From NCBI GenBank assembly GCA_018901755.1, contig JAHIDZ010000020.1, positions 17,607 to 81,606 on the forward strand: a stretch of DNA of 64,000 bases, written 5' to 3'. The position numbers were made by a program, and so were the translations under genes. The stretch comes from Nanobdellota archaeon (GTDB taxonomy: Archaea > Aenigmatarchaeota > Aenigmatarchaeia > Aenigmatarchaeales > Aenigmatarchaeaceae). The notes under the pieces were generated by a model. That model ran no database searches and was not told the origin of the DNA. It saw only the letters and a program-made list of their open reading frames with translations. This document shows, one piece after another, positions 61,001-64,000 of this stretch (its first letter is position 1; each line of letters opens with the position of its first letter).

Positions 61001-62356
61001 AATTCATTCATAGGAAGTCTTGATGAGGAATTTGTTGCTAATCATAATCAAACTGGTTCTACGTTTATTATGAAAGGAAGTTCTTGGAAAATACTTTCTA
61101 TTGAAAACGGTAAGATACTTGTCGAACCTGTTCAAAACATTGAATCAGCTATTCCTGCTTGGGAAGGAGAACTTATCCCCGTCCCGTATAGTATCGCCGA
61201 GGAGGTTGGCTCGCTTAGAGATATGATTAGAAAACTGTTAGACAAAGAACTTGACAAAAAAGATATCGTCGCTAAGATAAAAGAAAAATATCCTGTATCC
61301 AATCAGGCTGCAGAGAAGATGATAAATGTAATTAAAAAACACATTAAAGAATTTGAACTTCCTACGAACAATGAGATTCTTCTAGAGAGTTACAAGGAGT
61401 ACGTTGTAATCCATGCTATGTTTGGTACGTTAGTAAATGAAACGATATCACGATATATTTCAGCTATTCTGTCTGCTGATTACGGTGAAGCTATCTTTAG
61501 TAAATGTGATCCCTATAGAATTATAATTCGTGGTTGTAGATTAGATGACATTAAAAGAGTTCTACTCGGATATCAGTCAGGTGATGCTGAACTTATTGTA
61601 GAGAAAGCTTTACCACGATCTTCTTTGTTTAAATTTAGATTCATACGAGTAGCGAAACGTATGGGTATTATTGACCGAGGAGCTGAATTTGATAAGATAA
61701 ACTTAGAAAGATTAATTGACGTCTACTACGGTTCGCCGTTATTTGAAGAAGCAATGAAAGAAGTATTAACTGAAAAACTTGACATAGTTAAAGCAAACGA
61801 AGTAATGACTCGAATTAAAAATAAAGAAATTGGAATTCTTGAAACGCAAGGGTTGAGTCCGTTAGGTGAGACTGGATTTAAGTTTGAACTAAGCGATATC
61901 GTTAAACCTAACACACCAGAGAAAGAGATATTCAATTTATTCAAAGGACGACTCTTGAATACGAAAATGCGTCTCGTTTGTATAAACTGTGGTGAATATT
62001 CTATATCCTATCAGGTTAAAGATATTAAAAATTTGATTTGCCCTAAATGTGAATCACGGTTAATTGCTATGCTTAGAGATTATGATAAAGAATCTCAGGC
62101 TATAATTAAGAAATGGCTTGCTACTTCTGATATGACGCCGGAAGAGGAAAAGAAACTTGAATACGTTAAGAAATCAGCTGAGCTTGCTATTAGTTATGGC
62201 ACACAGGCTGCGTTTGTTCTAGCTGGTCGTGGCGTCGGACCGCAGACTGCGTTTAGAATACTTGCTAAAGCTAATCTTACTGAAGATGAATTGTTGAAAA
62301 ATATTTTAAAAGCGGAACGAGACTACGTGGCTAACAAGCGTTTCTGGACAGACTAA
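58025..62356 (+). CDS. lhr: Lhr-type superfamily 2 helicase with intein
   Basis: 1443 residues, of which 938 remain after intein removal, the right length for Lhr-related large helicases. Walker A AIAGTGLGKTESAMLP near residue 50, DEIH box YIVIDEIHEI, SAT motif ALSATVG, and motif VI IQRVGRSGHGLGR after the intein. A C-terminal zinc-like segment (LVCINCGEYSISYQVKDIKN, LICPKCESR) and a long winged-helix/DSHCT-like region follow. The intein sits just before the motif TSSLELGID. Likely acts in DNA repair or tRNA/rRNA processing. Confidence 0.9.
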   Translation: MTALANVFNTLYTPVHQLAVSRFKESTPVQEKVIPRILKGKNILAIAGTGLGKTESAMLPIFSKMKEKEHLPIACLYITPMKSLNRDLQNRMIWWCNKLELDISIRHGDTTQYERKIQLEHPPQIMVTTPEQIQAMLIGSRFREHLRNIKYIVIDEIHEIVQSKRGVQLTVALERLKELCGEPQVIALSATVGSPELVAKFIFNKNDYEIIQIPTIKDLSLEVKCPVACEEDKKIAETAFIGENVAARLRTIHGIIKQHQSSLTFTNTREAAEILSSRLRIFDKDLAHEVHHSSLSKDVRIKAEKDFKSESLKSMICVSGDSRTLTKCGSWKEIKNLDINENIVSIDETDLKGKESISRLITNNGNRNIFELKSNLGYKIKTTNNHKFLTINEYSKIEWKELKKLKVGDPVAIFRNPIKGKQKEFLDILPDKTYVKIKENKITAIKDILKSKNITYEQLGSRISYKKSLIKSFLGEKKYSKLSIVKDVFKFLEIKLRYEDIKYVGVRNYHEFKIPKYIDPTFSRLLGFLLSDGTITGKGRIRFFNKNVKLLKEFKIYLFNKFGIHSQYKLSEDGVTTLEAEAVWLGDTLAEIGIIRGRKARILKIPTVIFELPIKHRYNFLAGYFDGDGNHESKENRLVSIIFNTYSKRAAEDIQLMLLGLGIISSLRDNSEKDKGYHVAIIGGLHLKKFIKNCKFLKINYKDFITKGGYSNIDTIYNLGNYLKHLRLKSGISTYKMQKLHGINPIRYEYRERSISRKNLAKLLNIYSKYTDIGVEITKLHNSDIFWDRIHSIKSKGSEEVYDIVDNEYNNFISNGFILHNCTSSLELGIDIGSIDVVIQYMSPRQVTKLIQRVGRSGHGLGRKSIGYIITAEGDDVFEASVIARKVLNSELEKVKTFTNCYDVLAHQIIGMLMLDYEIDVKKAYNIIKRAYPYATLKKEDFERVLKLLEDIRLIYRDKNLIKRKRRVFEYYFQNLSVIPDSRSYKIIDLNTNSFIGSLDEEFVANHNQTGSTFIMKGSSWKILSIENGKILVEPVQNIESAIPAWEGELIPVPYSIAEEVGSLRDMIRKLLDKELDKKDIVAKIKEKYPVSNQAAEKMINVIKKHIKEFELPTNNEILLESYKEYVVIHAMFGTLVNETISRYISAILSADYGEAIFSKCDPYRIIIRGCRLDDIKRVLLGYQSGDAELIVEKALPRSSLFKFRFIRVAKRMGIIDRGAEFDKINLERLIDVYYGSPLFEEAMKEVLTEKLDIVKANEVMTRIKNKEIGILETQGLSPLGETGFKFELSDIVKPNTPEKEIFNLFKGRLLNTKMRLVCINCGEYSISYQVKDIKNLICPKCESRLIAMLRDYDKESQAIIKKWLATSDMTPEEEKKLEYVKKSAELAISYGTQAAFVLAGRGVGPQTAFRILAKANLTEDELLKNILKAERDYVANKRFWTD
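58973..60487 (+). mobile_element. Intein with LAGLIDADG endonuclease in Lhr helicase
   Basis: 505 residues (317-821 of the ORF). The N-terminal block A is CVSGDSRTLT, block B TTNNHKFL, the endonuclease motifs are FSRLLGFLLSDGTI and NFLAGYFDGDGNH, and the C-terminal block ends NGFILHN before the +1 cysteine. Splicing joins KSMI to CTSSLELGID, restoring the helicase motif. All residues needed for splicing (C1, block B His, terminal HN, Cys+1) are present. Confidence 0.93.
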
Positions 62357-62366
62357 CTATTAAAAA

Positions 62367-62810
62367 TTAATTTTTTATCAGTTTCTTGAAAATATTTATA
62401 CATTCTTCTGCGAATGCTAACATTTCATCTGCGTCTTTTTCAGTCGGCGTAAAATCTATATCATATTGATCATCATGCCTTATGTTTCTGAATCTATCCA
62501 GAAGATTAATTACTCGCATATCTAATTTATTTTCCTTTGCATAAAATTCTTCAATATATCTGACCAAACAGACGTGCGATTTTTCTCTGAAACCATCTCT
62601 GATTAAAACTGATCTCACCGCGTGAAACATTGACATATACGCAAGAATAACTGTTCCATCTAAAACATTCATGTCTTTATTTTTCTTAGCGTCAGATAAA
62701 AGTTTTTCAGATTTTAATATACTTCTTTTTGCCTTTTCTTCTGATGCGATTGTTCTTCTTAGAAGCCCTTTCTCTATACACTCATTATAATCAAGCTTCA
62801 AGATTTTCAC
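62367..62810 (-). CDS. HEPN-domain protein (second HEPN/MNT pair)
   Basis: 147 residues, all-helical. AYMSMFHAVRSVLIRDGFRE near residue 55 and RFRNIRHDDQYDI near residue 110 give the R-x4-6-H HEPN motif intact, plus a Tyr a few residues on. Probable toxin-type RNase or AMPylation target of its partner. It overlaps the MNT gene by 20 bases. Confidence 0.86.
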   Translation of the reverse strand: MKILKLDYNECIEKGLLRRTIASEEKAKRSILKSEKLLSDAKKNKDMNVLDGTVILAYMSMFHAVRSVLIRDGFREKSHVCLVRYIEEFYAKENKLDMRVINLLDRFRNIRHDDQYDIDFTPTEKDADEMLAFAEECINIFKKLIKN

Positions 62811-63327
62811 CGAATAAAATTATTGAACCGAAAACCAATGAGTGATAGAATTCTTTGTCATGTTTTATCTTCTCAAGACGCTCTGAATCTAGAACAAGAA
62901 TCTTGGTTTCACGATTTAATTTTTCGCTTATCATTCTTTCTACAGAAGCTATCTTTTCCTGAGGAACTGGTTTGTTTGTTTTTATCCATATGTCAATATC
63001 ACTATCTTTATTGTTCGTTCCGTTTGCATACGATCCGTATAATCCTATTGCTTCTGGTTTAAGATTAGACATGGATGTTATATCTATGCTGTTTATGTTT
63101 AATAGTATCTTTATTGCTTTAGTCATTGGAGAATACGCGATTTCAAAACCATTTTCTGTTTTTTTCATGATTCCTTCCTTTGTTAACAAGGAAAAATATC
63201 CGGAAACTAATCCTTTGCTTAAGGTTAACTCTTTAGCTGTCTGGCTGACTCTTATTTGATTTGCATTCATGATGTAATTTATCATCTTTATTCTCTCTTT
63301 GCTTGAAAATAGATTTTGTATGTTCAT
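62791..63327 (-). CDS. Winged-helix plus MNT nucleotidyltransferase (second pair)
   Basis: 178 residues from ATG 63325-63327 (MNIQNLFSSKERIKMINY); an earlier start at 63348 lies inside the operator repeat. A winged helix (QTAKELTLSKGLVSGYFSLL) precedes the nucleotidyltransferase core GLYGSYANGTNNKDSDIDIW. Antitoxin-type AMP transferase. The promoter contains three operator copies, expected for autoregulation. Confidence 0.86.
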   Translation of the reverse strand: MNIQNLFSSKERIKMINYIMNANQIRVSQTAKELTLSKGLVSGYFSLLTKEGIMKKTENGFEIAYSPMTKAIKILLNINSIDITSMSNLKPEAIGLYGSYANGTNNKDSDIDIWIKTNKPVPQEKIASVERMISEKLNRETKILVLDSERLEKIKHDKEFYHSLVFGSIILFGENLEA

Positions 63328-63381
63328 AATATATGAACTATTGTTCATGATATATAAACCTTTCGTTCATTATATATGAAC
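63322..63381. promoter_or_regulatory. Three spaced operator copies at the HEPN/MNT promoter
   Basis: Near-palindromic 17-bp units: GTTCATAATATATGAAC at 63322-63338, GTTCATGATATATAAAC at 63343-63359 and GTTCATTATATATGAAC at 63365-63381. Start-to-start spacing is 21 and 22 bases, two helical turns. The middle unit covers the TATA box (TTTATATATC on the minus strand) and the first covers the start codon. Confidence 0.75.
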
Positions 63382-63602
63382 TATATTTATATCTTTATTA
63401 TAGAAAACGTGTTAACGCAGTATAAAGTTTCTTTACCCACACAGGGAGTAATCTCCAAATTGTCTGAAATTTTTCAATATATTCAATTCATGTTGTCTCT
63501 CACTATGCCGAGTTTATTATTCAGAACAAGAGATTTTGGACGGACTGATTAAATTAAGATGTTTCTGTATGACTTTTAGAAACTAATAGAAATTTTAAGT
63601 TA
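63382..63602. other. Intergenic stretch, no gene seen
   Basis: About 220 bases between the operator array and the stop of the last gene. It contains AT-rich runs and a GC-containing stretch (CACACAGGGAGTAATCTCC). No tRNA, ORF over 30 codons or clear hairpin. Confidence 0.35.
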
Positions 63603-64000
63603 CTACACTTTCGTATCTTTTACCAAAGATTTGAATATATTTAACTTCTTTTTCAAATCTTTAGGGTTATTTCCTAACAAAGAAATCTGTTCTAATCTTT
63701 TAACACAGTTTTTTGGTTTGTATTTGAAGACTGAAATCTGTTTAGATGCCCATTTTGGTTCTCCAGCATGAAAAAAACGACCATTTGTCGTATAAAGACA
63801 ATCTAAATAATCATTTAATTTACTATTAATCATACTATTTATCCAAATATACCCCCCTCTTTTTAATGTTATAGATACTTCGGTGCCTTTTGTAAATTTC
63901 TTCACTCCTGCCCATAAAATATTTTTAACATACAATCTACTATCAGTATATTTCTTTAATCGTGTTTTGAATCGTTTAAATATTTTATTCGGGTCCCATA
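63603..64000 (-). CDS. Partial hypothetical protein at window end
   Basis: The frame is open at base 64000, so the N-terminus is missing; 131 residues are visible, including WDPNKIFKRFKTRLKKYTDS near the left edge, SITLKRGGYIWINSMINSKL in the middle, and a lysine-rich C-terminus (NNPKDLKKKLNIFKSLVKDT). Small, basic; RNA- or DNA-binding character possible. Not recognised. Confidence 0.6.
   Translation of the reverse strand, partial: WDPNKIFKRFKTRLKKYTDSRLYVKNILWAGVKKFTKGTEVSITLKRGGYIWINSMINSKLNDYLDCLYTTNGRFFHAGEPKWASKQISVFKYKPKNCVKRLEQISLLGNNPKDLKKKLNIFKSLVKDTKV

Noticed and set aside
63322-63381. CRISPR-like repeats near the window end
   Set aside because: Units are palindromic, only 4-5 bp apart and located on a promoter; no spacers. 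No CRISPR array was seen anywhere in the window.

Overview
The window is about 70% AT and archaeal throughout: L21e, L31e, L39e, L15e, S19e, S6e, aIF6, aIF2 gamma, aIF5B, SRP54/FtsY, prefoldin, RNase P proteins, ABCE1, a mevalonate pathway, TATA boxes of the TTTAAATA/TTTATATA type and tRNA genes with bulge-helix-bulge (BHB) introns. Short genes, dense packing, many small unknown proteins and secreted proteins with one C-terminal membrane anchor suggest a small-genome DPANN-type archaeon. I cannot fix the phylum. Most tRNAs carry an encoded CCA.

Layout. 1-10.8 kb: end of elp3, L21e, a UPF0200 kinase, dCMP deaminase, then the minus-strand block Rnp4-like/S19e/PDCD5/L39e/L31e/aIF6/[homing endonuclease]/prefoldin alpha/FtsY/two unknown genes/SRP54. 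10.9-12.6 kb: tRNA-Gly (two introns), a homing endonuclease flanked by tRNA-like fragments, a HIT protein and a tRNA-Trp broken by three introns. 12.6-19.4 kb: accessory metabolism and a HEPN/MNT pair, then tRNA-Thr. 19.4-25.5 kb: glycosyltransferase, two SET-domain proteins, a PurD-like ATP-grasp protein, a methyltransferase, tRNA-Met/Lys/Asp with two homing endonucleases set against their 5' ends, and 5S rRNA. 25.6-34.9 kb: methyltransferase, membrane and secreted proteins, tRNA-Tyr, aIF2 gamma, a structured RNA candidate and S6e. 34.9-46.6 kb: aIF5B, then isoprenoid genes (phosphomevalonate kinase, diphosphomevalonate decarboxylase, mevalonate kinase, isopentenyl phosphate kinase, prenyl synthase) with RNase P proteins Pop5 and Rpp30, a Nudix hydrolase and two radical SAM/SPASM proteins. 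46.7-64 kb: TrmB-type regulator, L15e, MFS, cupredoxin, KH protein, ABCE1, CBS protein, another homing endonuclease, rhomboid protease, Lhr helicase with an intein, and a second HEPN/MNT pair behind three operator repeats.

The strongest theme is interruption. The GHVDHGK codons of the aIF2 gamma gene are split by a 31-nt insertion that is out of frame and folds into a nearly canonical BHB: two 3-nt bulges, a 4-bp central helix and an 8-bp inner helix. It reads as a spliced intron in an essential protein gene. All seven tRNA genes have introns, several at unusual sites: acceptor stem 3/4 in Met and 4/5 in Trp, anticodon stem 29/30 in Gly, T-loop 58/59 in Trp. Five free-standing LAGLIDADG genes and one intein lie in 64 kb, three of them directly 5' of tRNA genes. 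Other disruptions are a 20-bp tandem duplication that frameshifts mvaD, an IDI-2 N-terminus fused to a foreign tail, a duplicated 3' end of the Pop5 gene and a phage protein remnant.
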